Assembly: GCA_964614375.1 (NCBI GenBank) | Contig: CAZTLI010000039.1 | Span: 1 to 20,194 of the forward strand | From: CAZTLI01 sp964614375 | GTDB taxonomy: Bacteria; Chloroflexota; Anaerolineae; Aggregatilineales; Phototrophicaceae | Length of the DNA stretch: 20,194 bases | Direction: 5' to 3' | Shown here: positions 7,899-15,523 of the stretch, piece by piece | How positions within the stretch are numbered: position 1 is the stretch's first letter | How the letters are laid out: every line of letters begins with the position of its first letter | The notes under the pieces: model-generated | The model's input: the letters and a program-made list of their open reading frames with translations, nothing else | Told to the model about the DNA's origin: nothing | The model's database searches: none | Made by a program: the position numbers and the translations under genes

Positions 7899-8450
7899 AT
7901 GATGATTCTAGTTGTGATTCTGACCCTTTTCTGTGCGCTGCAAGCGATACGCGCGCAACGTTTGCTCAACGCAACCCTGTGGTTAGCCGCTGTGAGCGCA
8001 TTAGTCGCCCTCCTCCTCTATAGCATTGGCGCGTGGGAAATCGCCGTCATCGAATTGAGTGTTGGCGCAGGGCTGGTAACGGTGTTGATGGTTTTCGCCA
8101 TCACAATGGTCGGTGAAACGCCCGAAAATCTGGTGTTATCGCGCCGTTCCCTATTGATTTTTGTCGCGCTGGTGATGGCCCTGGTCATCGCCCTCACCCT
8201 GCCGCAGCTACCCACCCCCAACATGGACAACACCGCTGCGCTGAACGTCGTCCTCTGGCAGCAGCGCGGTCTGGATGTGGTCGCGCAGTTCGCCACGATA
8301 TTTTCGGCGGTATTGGGTGTGCTTGGTCTGTTAAGCGTATCCACCGACATCGTGCGGGTGAAGCGCGTCGAGAGAGAAATCCACCAGCCCGCGCCACCAC
8401 CAAAACGCATCCAGCATGAAATCGAGTTAGAAAAGGAGCCTGTATTGTGA
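7899..8450 (+). CDS. MbhD/MbhE-like fused membrane subunit of group 4 hydrogenase
   Basis: Length is 183 residues with about five hydrophobic segments. The N-terminal half resembles the DUF4040/MbhD domain, also found in the MrpA C terminus and NuoJ: the GAWEIAVIELSVGAGLVTVLM segment matches the family's 'GAPDVALTEAVVGAG' pattern. The C-terminal half (TAALNVVLWQQRGLDVVAQFATIFSAVLGVLGLL) resembles MbhE, whose usual wording is RG(Y/F)DTLGE-T-LF-A. The gene therefore looks like an mbhD-mbhE fusion, a membrane ion-pathway subunit. A charged cytoplasmic tail ends the protein. ATG 7899 is chosen over the in-frame ATG 7878 because AAGGAG at 7886-7891 is correctly spaced for 7899. The stop overlaps the next start (GTGA). 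It is the first gene of the membrane hydrogenase operon. Confidence 0.75.
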   Translation: MMILVVILTLFCALQAIRAQRLLNATLWLAAVSALVALLLYSIGAWEIAVIELSVGAGLVTVLMVFAITMVGETPENLVLSRRSLLIFVALVMALVIALTLPQLPTPNMDNTAALNVVLWQQRGLDVVAQFATIFSAVLGVLGLLSVSTDIVRVKRVEREIHQPAPPPKRIQHEIELEKEPVL

Positions 8451-8752
8451 CCGATATACAGATACTTTTCGTGGCGGCATGGCTGCTATTGGGGACGGGT
8501 ATGTATGGCCTGTTGGTCGGGCGTAATCTACTCAAAATTGTGATCGCCCTGCAATTGATGGTCAAAGCGGCGATGGTGGTTTTGCTGGTCGCGGGCACAC
8601 TGACCGGGCAAATGGCGCTTGGCCAAAGCCTCGCCATCACGGTCATCGTCGCCGATACAATGGCGGCGGTGATTGGTCTGGCGCTGGTCGTACAGGTCAA
8701 AGCCAACACAGGCACGCTGGATATTGACCACATTATCAAGACGGAGGGCTGA
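8447..8752 (+). CDS. mbhG: MbhG/MrpC/NuoK-like membrane subunit
   Basis: Length is 101 residues with three hydrophobic segments, the size and topology of MrpC, MbhG and NuoK. The pattern GMYGLLVGRNLLKIVIALQLMVKAA followed by AITVIVADTMAAVIGLALVV matches the MrpC/NuoK family (in antiporters 'ALVLTAIVI' precedes the same region). It starts at GTG 8447, overlapping the upstream stop by four bases, with AAAAGGAG upstream. The subunit normally packs beside the MrpD-like subunit and contributes to the ion path. Assignment to MbhG rather than NuoK rests on the Mbh-like operon order. Confidence 0.8.
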   Translation: MTDIQILFVAAWLLLGTGMYGLLVGRNLLKIVIALQLMVKAAMVVLLVAGTLTGQMALGQSLAITVIVADTMAAVIGLALVVQVKANTGTLDIDHIIKTEG

Positions 8753-8753
8753 C

Positions 8754-10241
8754 ATGATCTGGCTTATGAGTCTTATCGGACTACCGCTCGCCACATCGCC
8801 CCTCGTCTATATCGCGGGACATCACCATTCACGTCGCATCCGGTTGTTTAATCCCTACCGTGTGGCGCTGGTGCTGCTGGCTTTGTTATGGCTGCTGCTG
8901 GCAGTCGCAGCCCAGGCGTCTGCCGCTGGCGATGCCGCCACCTATACCACCGGCACGATCACGCTGCGACTGGATGGTTTAAGCATATTCATGACGGCAT
9001 TGGCGCTCGGTCTGGCGACGGCGATTGTCCTGTTCTCTGCGCCGGTGATGGCGGGCGAGGCGGGCGAAGAAAAATATTATGCGATGGTTCTCATCCTCAC
9101 GGGCACGATGATTGGCCTCGTCTGTGCGGGCGATTTGTTCAATCTGTGGGTGTGGTTCGAGGGAATGGCGATTTCGTCGTATCTACTGGTCGCCTTTTAT
9201 CGTAATCGGGTGGATGCGCTCGGTGCGTGCGTGAAATATTTCATTCAAACGGTCAGCGGTTCTATTCTGGTGCTGTTCGCCATCGCCCTCGTGCTGCTGC
9301 AAACCGGGACGCTCGACCTTGCGGCAATGACCGCCGAGCCGTCCCCGCTGATGGTCGTGGCAGGGGCGTTGTTTGTAATGGGCTTCGGCGTGAAAGTGGC
9401 GCTCTTCCCCAATTACACATGGCTGCCCGATACCTATGCCGAAGCGCCAACCGGAATCAGCGCATACTTATCGGGCGTCGTGACCGTTACCGGGTTGATT
9501 GCCCTGTTGAAGGCGCTGACCGTTATCGCATGGTCCGTCACCGCCTGGGGTGCGCTGCTCATCATCATTGGCACGATCAACATCGTGATTGGCAATCTAC
9601 TCGCCCTGCCACAGCAGCAGGTGAAGCGCATTCTGGCCTATTCCAGCATCAGCCATATTGGGTACATCGTGCTGGCAATCGGCATCGGCATCACCACACA
9701 ATCGCTGCCCGGCATGACAGGCGCGACACTGCATCTGTTCATACATGGCCTCATGAAAGCACTGGCCTTTCTGGTGATTGGCGCATTCGCCTTTGCGCTC
9801 ATTCGCCAGCGGGACGACGCCATACCCCTGACGATTAGCGACCTGAAAGGCGCCGCGGCCCGTTATCCATTGATGGCAGTCGCATTAGTCGTGGCGCTGC
9901 TGAGTTTGGCGGGCATTCCGCTGCTGGCGGGTTTTATCTCCAAATTCCAGATTCTGGCGGCGGGCGTCCTCAGCGAGAATAGATGGATTATCGCCATCAC
10001 GATTTTTGCCGCGCTCAACAGTGTGCTGTCACTGGCGTACTATCTGCCCATCATCAACGCCCTCTACAGTCCGGCGGAAGATGACCGCTGGCAGCAGACT
10101 CCAACGCTCCCATACAGCATTCGACTGCCGATTATTGTGTTGATGGTGCTGCTGGTCGTGTTCGGTATCCTGCCGGGTCTGTTGACTGGACTGGTTGAAC
10201 CCGCGTCCATGACCTTACTGCACTGGTTCGGAGGAGGCTAA
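8754..10241 (+). CDS. mbhH: MbhH/MrpD/NuoN-like ion-translocating subunit
   Basis: Length is 495 residues with about 14 hydrophobic segments: a proton or sodium antiporter-type subunit of the Proton_antipo_M family. Key charged residues are in place: Glu136 in WFEGMAISSYLL, Lys214 in GVKVALFPNYTWLPDTYAEA, the APTGISAYLSG segment, ISHIGYI, and HLFIHGLMKALAFL with the conserved His and Lys. The start ATG 8754 is one base after the previous stop with GGAGG at 8743-8747; a longer in-frame extension into the previous gene is unlikely. In Mbh-like complexes this single antiporter-type subunit is thought to carry the ion translocated during H2 turnover. The ion (H+ or Na+) is not decided by what I can see. 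Confidence 0.9.
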   Translation: MIWLMSLIGLPLATSPLVYIAGHHHSRRIRLFNPYRVALVLLALLWLLLAVAAQASAAGDAATYTTGTITLRLDGLSIFMTALALGLATAIVLFSAPVMAGEAGEEKYYAMVLILTGTMIGLVCAGDLFNLWVWFEGMAISSYLLVAFYRNRVDALGACVKYFIQTVSGSILVLFAIALVLLQTGTLDLAAMTAEPSPLMVVAGALFVMGFGVKVALFPNYTWLPDTYAEAPTGISAYLSGVVTVTGLIALLKALTVIAWSVTAWGALLIIIGTINIVIGNLLALPQQQVKRILAYSSISHIGYIVLAIGIGITTQSLPGMTGATLHLFIHGLMKALAFLVIGAFAFALIRQRDDAIPLTISDLKGAAARYPLMAVALVVALLSLAGIPLLAGFISKFQILAAGVLSENRWIIAITIFAALNSVLSLAYYLPIINALYSPAEDDRWQQTPTLPYSIRLPIIVLMVLLVVFGILPGLLTGLVEPASMTLLHWFGGG

Positions 10242-10245
10242 ACCG

Positions 10246-10560
10246 ATGGACATTCTCTTTTCGCCACCATTCGCCTTACCAATCTACATGATTCTGGTGG
10301 GTGTGCTGGTCTTCATCGGACGGAAACTTGCTGGAACATCGTCATCAAGCGGGACGGATTCCAGCATCTATGCCAGTGGCGAAGCCCCGCCAGAGAACAC
10401 CAATGTCGTACCCGGTTATCGCCCGTTCTTTGTCGTGGCGCTGTTCTTCGCCATGCTGCATCTGGGTGTCATCATCCTATCGACGGGCACGATGACCGTG
10501 ATACCCGTGCTGTATTTGCTCGGTCTGATGGCGGTGCTGGTGGCGCTGATACTGGGTTAA
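10246..10560 (+). CDS. MbhI/NuoA-like small membrane subunit
   Basis: Length is 104 residues: one N-terminal membrane helix, a hydrophilic loop (SSSSGTDSSIYASGEAPPENTN) and two further helices. The YASGEAPP...PGYRPFFVVALFFAMLHLGVIIL pattern recalls the NuoA 'YECG...RFY-VAMLF--FD-E' region with the acidic residue replaced by His. In Mbh operons a small protein at this place, MbhI, bridges the antiporter-like and hydrogenase modules. Length, topology and gene order support MbhI-like; sequence similarity alone is modest. A good ribosome-binding site (GGAGGAGG) overlaps the end of the previous gene. Confidence 0.65.
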   Translation: MDILFSPPFALPIYMILVGVLVFIGRKLAGTSSSSGTDSSIYASGEAPPENTNVVPGYRPFFVVALFFAMLHLGVIILSTGTMTVIPVLYLLGLMAVLVALILG

Positions 10561-10572
10561 GGAGACGTGTGA

Positions 10573-11052
10573 ATGACAATGAACGTAAACGAACACTGGC
10601 AAGCATGGCTCGACAACGTGAAAACATGGGCGCGAATTCGTTCGCCGTGGTTGATTCACTTCAACAGCGGTTCGTGCAATGGCTGTGACATCGAGATTCT
10701 GGCGACACTTACGCCACGCTTCGACGCTGAACGCTTTGGTGTGAAGTTACAGGGCAGCCCGCGTCATGCCGATGTCCTGATCTGCACCGGGCCAGTGACC
10801 CGACAGGCGCGTGATCGGTTGCAGCGAATTTATGAGCAAATGCCAGAACCCAAATTTGTGGTCGCGGTCGGGGCCTGCGCGATTAACGGCGGCGCATTCG
10901 ATGGCTGCTATAACGTCATCGGGCATATTGATAAAGTCATCCCGGTAGATGTCTATGTCCCCGGCTGCCCGCCGCGTCCCGAAGCGATTATTGATGGGCT
11001 GGTGTGCCTGCTCCAAAAATTACAGAACGCCCATGCGGAGACTGACTCATGA
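10573..11052 (+). CDS. mbhJ: Group 4 [NiFe]-hydrogenase small subunit (MbhJ/NuoB-like)
   Basis: Length is 159 residues. The proximal [4Fe-4S] ligands are all visible: Cys35 and Cys38 in SCNGCDIE, Cys102 in GACAINGGAF, and Cys132 in VPGCPPRPEA. SCNGCDIE and GCPPRPE are the group 4/complex I style of this subunit. It passes electrons between the [NiFe] large subunit and the NuoI-like ferredoxin subunit on the cytoplasmic side of the membrane. GGAG at 10561-10564 precedes ATG 10573. The stop overlaps the next start (ATGA). Short length without a twin-arginine signal confirms that it is not a periplasmic uptake enzyme. Confidence 0.92.
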   Translation: MTMNVNEHWQAWLDNVKTWARIRSPWLIHFNSGSCNGCDIEILATLTPRFDAERFGVKLQGSPRHADVLICTGPVTRQARDRLQRIYEQMPEPKFVVAVGACAINGGAFDGCYNVIGHIDKVIPVDVYVPGCPPRPEAIIDGLVCLLQKLQNAHAETDS

Positions 11053-11519
11053 CAGCACAAAATCGGCTTGAAGACGTAAAACTTTTGCTGGATGCGACTG
11101 TTTCCGAATGGACAGAACCCGAACCGGATCGCCTCGATGGAACGATCAGCCCGGAACGTTTACTGGATGCGGTCACTGTTTTGAAATACAACCGCTGGGG
11201 CTATCTGGCGGCAATCACGGGAATCGATAACAGCCCGCAGGCAGGGACACTGGAACTGCTGTATCACTTTTGCGAAGGCGCTGCCGTACTCACCCTGCGA
11301 ACGGCGCTCGAACGTGACAACCCGACGATAGCGAGTATCTGTGAACGCGTGCCCTATGCCAGTCCCTTTGAGCGTGAAACGGGCGAGATGCTGGGCATCA
11401 CCTTCGCCAATACACCCGACACATCGCGCCTCTATCTGGCGGATGACTGGCCCGAAGGCATCTATCCCCTGCGAAAAGATGCGAATTTAGAGGAGGTAGA
11501 GCATGGCAACAGCGAATAA
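11049..11519 (+). CDS. mbhK: NuoC/MbhK-like subunit of the membrane hydrogenase
   Basis: Length is 156 residues. The C-terminal part carries the 30 kDa-subunit signature (FERETGEMLGITFANTPDTS then LADDWPEGIYPLRKD), shared by NuoC, EchD and MbhK. It has no cofactor ligands and acts as a structural part of the peripheral arm next to the small and large subunits. It overlaps mbhJ by four bases upstream and the large-subunit gene by 17 bases downstream, which implies translational coupling. Confidence 0.9.
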   Translation: MTAQNRLEDVKLLLDATVSEWTEPEPDRLDGTISPERLLDAVTVLKYNRWGYLAAITGIDNSPQAGTLELLYHFCEGAAVLTLRTALERDNPTIASICERVPYASPFERETGEMLGITFANTPDTSRLYLADDWPEGIYPLRKDANLEEVEHGNSE

Positions 11520-12696
11520 CCGGCGCAGTTTCACCGTGCCAATTGGCCCACAGCACCCGGCGCTGAAAGAACCGGGGCACTTCGCGTTTGATGTCGATGG
11601 CGAAATTGTGCGGTCAGCGTCTATCCGGTTGGGATATGCCCATCGCGGCATTGAAAAAGCCACCGAGTCACGCACATGGACGCAGAATCTCTATCTGCTG
11701 GAACGCATCTGTGGCATTTGCTCCCACGTCCACGCGACGGCCTATAGTCTCGGTGTCGAAAAATTGGCCAATGTGACCGTTCCACCACGCGCACAGGCGA
11801 TTCGCTCTCTCGTCGCGGAACTGGAACGTATTCACAGTCACATGCTGTGGTTAGGCGTTGCCGCCCACGAAGCGGGCTTCGATACGCTGTTCATGTATAC
11901 CTGGCGTGACCGCGAAACGGTGATGGACATCCTCGAAAGCCTGACCGGAAATCGCGTCAATTATTCGGCAAATTTGCTCGGCGGCGTGAAATGTGACATC
12001 ACAGACACCAGCGCCGACGCCATCCGCAAGGGCGTGCAATTTTTAGAAGGCCGCACCCATCACTATCTGGATGTGGTCATGAATGACAGCCTATTCCTGC
12101 AACGCACACAGGGCGTCGGCGTGATGACCACCGCACAGGCGCTGGAATTGGGCGTCACGGGGCCAACGGCGCGGGCATCGAATGTGCAGCGCGACGTGCG
12201 GGTGGATTCACCATATCTGACTTACGTTGAACATCCTATCACGCCCATCTATGCAACCGACGGCGACCTGAAAGCGCGATTCGTCGTGCGCGTTCACGAA
12301 CTGTTTGAAAGTTATCGCTATATCCGGTTACTGCTGGATACCCTGCCAGAGGGCGACCTGACCACCCGGATGCCGCGGCGTATCAAAGCGGGCGAGACTG
12401 TCAGTCGTGTGGAAGCGCCGCGCGGTGAATTGTTCTATTTCATCAAGAGCAATGGCACAGACAAGCCCGAACGGGTTCACGTCCGCACACCGACTATCAG
12501 CAATATGAGTTCCGTCGCCCAACTGGTCGTGGGACACCAGTTGGCGGATGTGCCGATGATTTTAGTGGGCATTGACCCCTGCTTCTCGTGCAATGACCGT
12601 TTGTCGGTCATTCGCGACACTGAGACGGTTGATGTATGGCGCTGGGAACGGCTGCGACAGTATGGCATCGACTTTTACCGAAAGGGAAAGACGTGA
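11503..12696 (+). CDS. mbhL: Group 4 [NiFe]-hydrogenase large (catalytic) subunit (MbhL/NuoD-like)
   Basis: Length is 397 residues. All four [NiFe] cysteines are present: Cys70 and Cys73 in ERICGICSHVH, Cys360 and Cys363 in DPCFSCNDR. Complex I NuoD proteins lack these, so this is a true hydrogenase subunit. After Arg366 there is a 31-residue tail, the expected C-terminal extension removed by a maturation protease once Ni is inserted; a HycI-type protease is encoded three genes downstream. Reaction: 2H+ + 2e- to H2 or the reverse, with ferredoxin as likely partner, coupled to ion transport by the membrane arm. AGGAGG precedes ATG 11503. The gene is related to MbhL, EchE and HycE; the exact group 4 subgroup needs a phylogeny. 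Confidence 0.93.
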   Translation: MATANNRRSFTVPIGPQHPALKEPGHFAFDVDGEIVRSASIRLGYAHRGIEKATESRTWTQNLYLLERICGICSHVHATAYSLGVEKLANVTVPPRAQAIRSLVAELERIHSHMLWLGVAAHEAGFDTLFMYTWRDRETVMDILESLTGNRVNYSANLLGGVKCDITDTSADAIRKGVQFLEGRTHHYLDVVMNDSLFLQRTQGVGVMTTAQALELGVTGPTARASNVQRDVRVDSPYLTYVEHPITPIYATDGDLKARFVVRVHELFESYRYIRLLLDTLPEGDLTTRMPRRIKAGETVSRVEAPRGELFYFIKSNGTDKPERVHVRTPTISNMSSVAQLVVGHQLADVPMILVGIDPCFSCNDRLSVIRDTETVDVWRWERLRQYGIDFYRKGKT

Positions 12697-13619
12697 TGCG
12701 CGACATTTTACACGTTATCATCACCCTTTTACTTTTTCCAACAGGGCTGTTCTTACTGGCGAATGGCCTGTTTTACCAGTGGATAGACCGCAAACTGGTT
12801 GCACGTCTGCAAAATCGTGTGGGGCCGCCCTGGTACCAACCTTTCGCCGATACAATCAAGCTGCTGGCAAATGAAGAAGTGCTGCCGAGTGGCGTGAATG
12901 GCTGGTTATTCGTCGCCCTGCCAATAATTGGTCTGGCGGGCGCGCTCACATCGGCGTTGTATCTACCGATTGCGGGCGTGCAGCCCGCGTTTGGCTTTCC
13001 CGGTGACTTAATCGTCACGGTCTATTTGCTGAGTCTGTTGACCTTGTGTCTTGGTCTGGCAGGCGCGAATACACGCGGGCGCTTTTCACTGATTGGCGCG
13101 ACGCGCACCCTCACCCAGCTATTTTCCTATGAAGCCCCGTTTTTACTGGCGCTGCTGGGGCCGGCGATGGTCACAGGAAGCTGGCAAATCAGCGAGATTA
13201 TGGCCTATTCCAGCCAGCACTGGTTCATCTTCACGCAGCCAATCGGCTTCATCGTGGTGCTGATTGGGTTGATGGGCAAGCTGGAAATCCCGCCTTTTGA
13301 CGCGCCCGAAGCCGAAACGGAAATCGTTGCTGGTGCTTTGACCGAATATAGCGGACGTGGGCTGGCGTTGTTCCGCTTAGGGCAGTGGGTCGAACTGGTC
13401 ATCGGTCTGACGCTGGTCGCCGCGTTCTATCTGGGCGGCATCCACAATCCGCTGGACTATGTGCTGAAAACCCTGTTCCCGCTGGTGATTATCGTCGGCC
13501 TGCAAACGCTGATGACGCGCCTGCGGATTGACCAGACAGTCGGTCTCTGGTGGCGTTATGGCGCGCTGCTGGTGCTGGTGCAGTGGCTGCTGATGTTGGT
13601 GATGGGAGGTCTCGCATGA
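12696..13619 (+). CDS. mbhM: MbhM/NuoH-like membrane anchor subunit
   Basis: Length is 307 residues with about eight hydrophobic segments. Family markers are DRKLVARLQNRVGPPWYQP near residue 29 and the charged loop KLEIPPFDAPEAETEIVAG, followed by ALTEYSGRGLALFRL. This subunit connects the hydrogenase arm to the membrane and carries the acidic residues of the coupling pathway. The PEAETEIVAG...EYSG wording is that of Ech/Mbh anchors rather than complex I NuoH. ATG 12696 shares a base with the previous stop (TGATG), and an in-frame start 60 bases further upstream would lie inside mbhL. Confidence 0.92.
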   Translation: MRDILHVIITLLLFPTGLFLLANGLFYQWIDRKLVARLQNRVGPPWYQPFADTIKLLANEEVLPSGVNGWLFVALPIIGLAGALTSALYLPIAGVQPAFGFPGDLIVTVYLLSLLTLCLGLAGANTRGRFSLIGATRTLTQLFSYEAPFLLALLGPAMVTGSWQISEIMAYSSQHWFIFTQPIGFIVVLIGLMGKLEIPPFDAPEAETEIVAGALTEYSGRGLALFRLGQWVELVIGLTLVAAFYLGGIHNPLDYVLKTLFPLVIIVGLQTLMTRLRIDQTVGLWWRYGALLVLVQWLLMLVMGGLA

Positions 13620-14035
13620 AACTCATGACCATGCTGCAAGATATTGTCCGGGCGATTTTTCGCAAAGCGGCGACAAAACCCTATCCCAACCCGAAACCAG
13701 ACGCCCCACAGCGTTTACGTGGCAAGCTGCACTGGAATCCAGAGGCGTGTACCGGTTGCAAGCTGTGTGTGATGGATTGTCCGGCGAAGGCGATTGACCT
13801 GTTTGTGCTGGATAAGAAAAACAAGCAGTTTGTCATGCGCTACGACATCGGACACTGCACCTTCTGCGGTCAATGTGTGGAGAATTGTCGGTTTAACTGT
13901 TTAAGTATGCCGAGCGACGAGTGGTCATTATGCACAGACGATAGAAACACGCTGATTGTCTACTATGGAGATGAAGCAAATGTCAACCATGTGCTGGCAG
14001 GAGACATTACAAACACTCCTGACGAAACCGAATAA
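13616..14035 (+). CDS. mbhN: MbhN/NuoI-like two [4Fe-4S] ferredoxin subunit
   Basis: Length is 139 residues. Two complete [4Fe-4S] motifs are present: Cys45, 48, 51, 55 (CTGCKLCVMDC) and Cys81, 84, 87, 91 (CTFCGQCVENC). It relays electrons between an external donor, probably reduced ferredoxin, and the small subunit. No other electron-input module (NuoE, F or G-like) is encoded in this operon, which supports ferredoxin as the redox partner. The start overlaps the previous stop by four bases (ATGA). The 3' end overlaps the following protease gene by 56 bases. Confidence 0.92.
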   Translation: MKLMTMLQDIVRAIFRKAATKPYPNPKPDAPQRLRGKLHWNPEACTGCKLCVMDCPAKAIDLFVLDKKNKQFVMRYDIGHCTFCGQCVENCRFNCLSMPSDEWSLCTDDRNTLIVYYGDEANVNHVLAGDITNTPDETE

Positions 14036-14480
14036 ACGACTGGCGGTTGTGGGCATTGGTCATGAATTACGGGGGGATGATGCTGTCGGCTTATATATCA
14101 TTCGTGAATTACAGGCACAACTCCCCCCACAGGAATATATGGTGCTGTTTAAGGCCGGGGCTGTGCCAGAAAATATGACCGGCGTGCTGCGGCGCTTTCA
14201 ACCGGATACTGTGCTGCTCATCGACGCCGTGGATATGGGTAAACCGCCGGGGACGCCGGGCCTGTTTGAAGCCTGCGATACAACCCACTTTACCGCCTCT
14301 ACCCATACCCTACCGCTATCCGTATTTGCGGATTATCTGACGAAAGAGATTGGCTGCCGCGTGCTGCTGCTGGGCATCCAACCATTACAACTGGCATTGG
14401 CTAAAGATATTTCTACGCCGGTTCAACACGGCGCGAACACCATCATTCACGAATTCCAGCGCGCTTTCAAGGCCGCCTGA
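13980..14480 (+). CDS. HycI-type [NiFe]-hydrogenase maturation protease
   Basis: Length is 166 residues from ATG 13980, chosen because GGAG at 13967-13970 is nine bases upstream; earlier in-frame starts exist (TTG 13956, ATG 13965 and 13971). Peptidase family A31 motifs: GIGHELRGDDAVG with the Ni-sensing acidic residue, VLLIDAVDMG with the second acidic residue, and STHTLPLSVFADYL with the metal-binding His. The layout THTLPLS resembles HycI ('SHELPLS') rather than HoxW ('THHLSPE'). It should trim the 31-residue tail of the group 4 large subunit. It overlaps mbhN by 56 bases in another frame and is the last gene of the first operon. Confidence 0.88.
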   Translation: MSTMCWQETLQTLLTKPNKRLAVVGIGHELRGDDAVGLYIIRELQAQLPPQEYMVLFKAGAVPENMTGVLRRFQPDTVLLIDAVDMGKPPGTPGLFEACDTTHFTASTHTLPLSVFADYLTKEIGCRVLLLGIQPLQLALAKDISTPVQHGANTIIHEFQRAFKAA

Positions 14481-14493
14481 TGGATAGCACAGT

Positions 14494-14551
14494 ATGCGCC
14501 CCTGCATAGCCGCTTATGGGTCGTCGTGCGCTGCGTAGCGCAGGGACGAAT
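14494..14551. repeat. Degenerate palindromic intergenic repeat
   Basis: ATGCGCCCCTGC (14494-14505) and GCAGGGACGAAT (14540-14551) are inverted copies with 10 of 12 bases pairing. A second hairpin lies inside (GCGCT 14528-14532 with AGCGC 14537-14541). A ten-base direct repeat, CACAGTATGC, occurs at 14488-14497 and 14554-14563. Such GC-rich palindromes often recur between genes of one genome; I cannot test that here. No T-run follows, so a terminator role for the first operon is possible but not shown. Confidence 0.4.
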
Positions 14552-14621
14552 GCCACAGTATGCCCACGCAAATTTTGTGACGCCTGCGCCACGCCCGCCA
14601 CTAATCTTCTATCTCATATCT

Positions 14622-14645
14622 ACATTGTGAAATTAATCACAATGT
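14622..14645. promoter_or_regulatory. CRP/FNR-superfamily type operator, site 3
   Basis: Nine-base perfect arms ACATTGTGA and TCACAATGT surround the six-base centre AATTAA; the core is TGTGA-N6-TCACA at 14626-14641. It is the best palindrome in the window. The distance from core to CATCACTA (48 bases) is identical to that at the site 2 operator of the first operon, and the distance to the shared CATACGATG differs by one base. Confidence 0.75.
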
Positions 14646-14706
14646 GCTTTATATCAGCCGGGAATCGGCAATTCATCACTATCTGAATTTGGGCTGGTCT
14701 CATACG

Positions 14707-14739
14707 ATGAGTATAAGGAGGCAACTCGTGGTGACTTGA
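14707..14739 (+). other. Short leader frame or relic start in the hoxU leader
   Basis: ATG AGT ATA AGG AGG CAA CTC GTG GTG ACT TGA encodes ten residues. Within it AAGGAG (14715-14720) is a good ribosome-binding site seven bases before GTG 14728, which would give only Val-Val-Thr (or Met-Val-Thr) before TGA. In the first operon the homologous AAGGAG serves the real first gene. Here the real first gene starts 80 bases further on with its own site. It may be a relic of a copied leader or a leader peptide; sequence alone cannot separate them. Confidence 0.35.
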
Positions 14740-14818
14740 CCTGTATCGAGACAGGATATAGCCAGCATCAACGCACCGCTCCTGCTGTGACTGTTGCATT
14801 CACTCTGAAAGGATTGTC

Positions 14819-15523
14819 ATGGCAAAACCAACGATTACGATTGACGGCAGCGTCATTGCCGCCAGCGAAGGCGAGACCATTCTGCAAGTGGCCTGCCGCG
14901 AGCAGCTATTCATCCCCACACTGTGTTATCTGGATGGCCTATCTATCGCCGGGTCGTGCCGGCTGTGTATGGTACACATCGCCGGGCAAGCGAACCCGGT
15001 GGCGGCCTGTGCAACCGTTATCCGCGACGGCATGGTCATCGAGACGGATAACGAGCAGCTACACCAGCAGCGACAGCTGGTACTCCAATGGTTATTTGCG
15101 GCGGGACAGCATGTGTGCGCGGTATGCGAAGCCAACGGGTCTTGCGAATTGCAGGCGCTGGCGCAGCGGCTGGGTGTGACGGATATGTACCTGCCCCATC
15201 GCCGCCCGATGCTCGATGTTGACCTGTCGCATCCCCGCTTTGGCTTCGACCCCAATCGCTGTGTGTTGTGTACACGCTGTGTCCGTGCCTGTGCCGAAAT
15301 CGAAGGCGCAGCGATATGGAAAGTCATCGGACGCGGCAGTGATGCCCATATCAGCGCCAATTGTGACGGCACATGGGGGAGCGCGATTGATTGTACACAA
15401 TGCGGTAAATGTGTGCTGGCCTGTCCGACGGGGGCACTATTCGACAAAAATAAGTCAACGGGCGAAATGAAAAAAGATTGTGCATTACTCGCGCGGATTA
15501 AAGCACACCGGGAGAAGGTTTGA
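14819..15523 (+). CDS. hoxU: HoxU-like iron-sulfur subunit of bidirectional hydrogenase
   Basis: Length is 234 residues, typical of HoxU. Domains in order: plant-type [2Fe-2S] (Cys36, 47, 50, 64), a His-Cys [4Fe-4S] motif (His98, Cys100, 103, 109 in HVCAVCEANGSCELQ) and two [4Fe-4S] motifs (Cys148, 151, 154, 158 and Cys192, 195, 198, 202). The HVC spacing is that of HoxU rather than NuoG. In characterised enzymes it links the HoxYH hydrogenase to the HoxEF diaphorase that reacts with NAD(P)H. Neither hoxE nor hoxF is present here, so the acceptor is open. ATG 14819 follows AAAGGA. The stop overlaps the next start (TGATG). Confidence 0.92.
   Translation: MAKPTITIDGSVIAASEGETILQVACREQLFIPTLCYLDGLSIAGSCRLCMVHIAGQANPVAACATVIRDGMVIETDNEQLHQQRQLVLQWLFAAGQHVCAVCEANGSCELQALAQRLGVTDMYLPHRRPMLDVDLSHPRFGFDPNRCVLCTRCVRACAEIEGAAIWKVIGRGSDAHISANCDGTWGSAIDCTQCGKCVLACPTGALFDKNKSTGEMKKDCALLARIKAHREKV

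Larger units (their letters stand above)
14481..14818. promoter_or_regulatory. Control region of the hoxU operon
   Basis: This 338-base spacer holds a degenerate palindromic repeat (14494-14551), a TGTGA half-site at 14576 within the same 12-base word (ATTTTGTGACGC) found at 7792-7803, a full TGTGA-N6-TCACA site at 14626-14641, and a copy of the leader seen before the first hydrogenase operon: ATCAG at 14653, CATCACTA at 14674, TCTCATACGATG at 14698-14709 and AAGGAG at 14715-14720. The last 80 bases before hoxU hold an apparent dead-end start (GTG GTG ACT TGA) and a small hairpin at 14740-14755. Confidence 0.7.

Noticed and set aside
11503..12696. Reading the first operon as a complex I (nuo) fragment
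   Set aside because: The large subunit has both CxxC pairs and a cleavable tail, and a maturation protease follows; NuoD lacks these.
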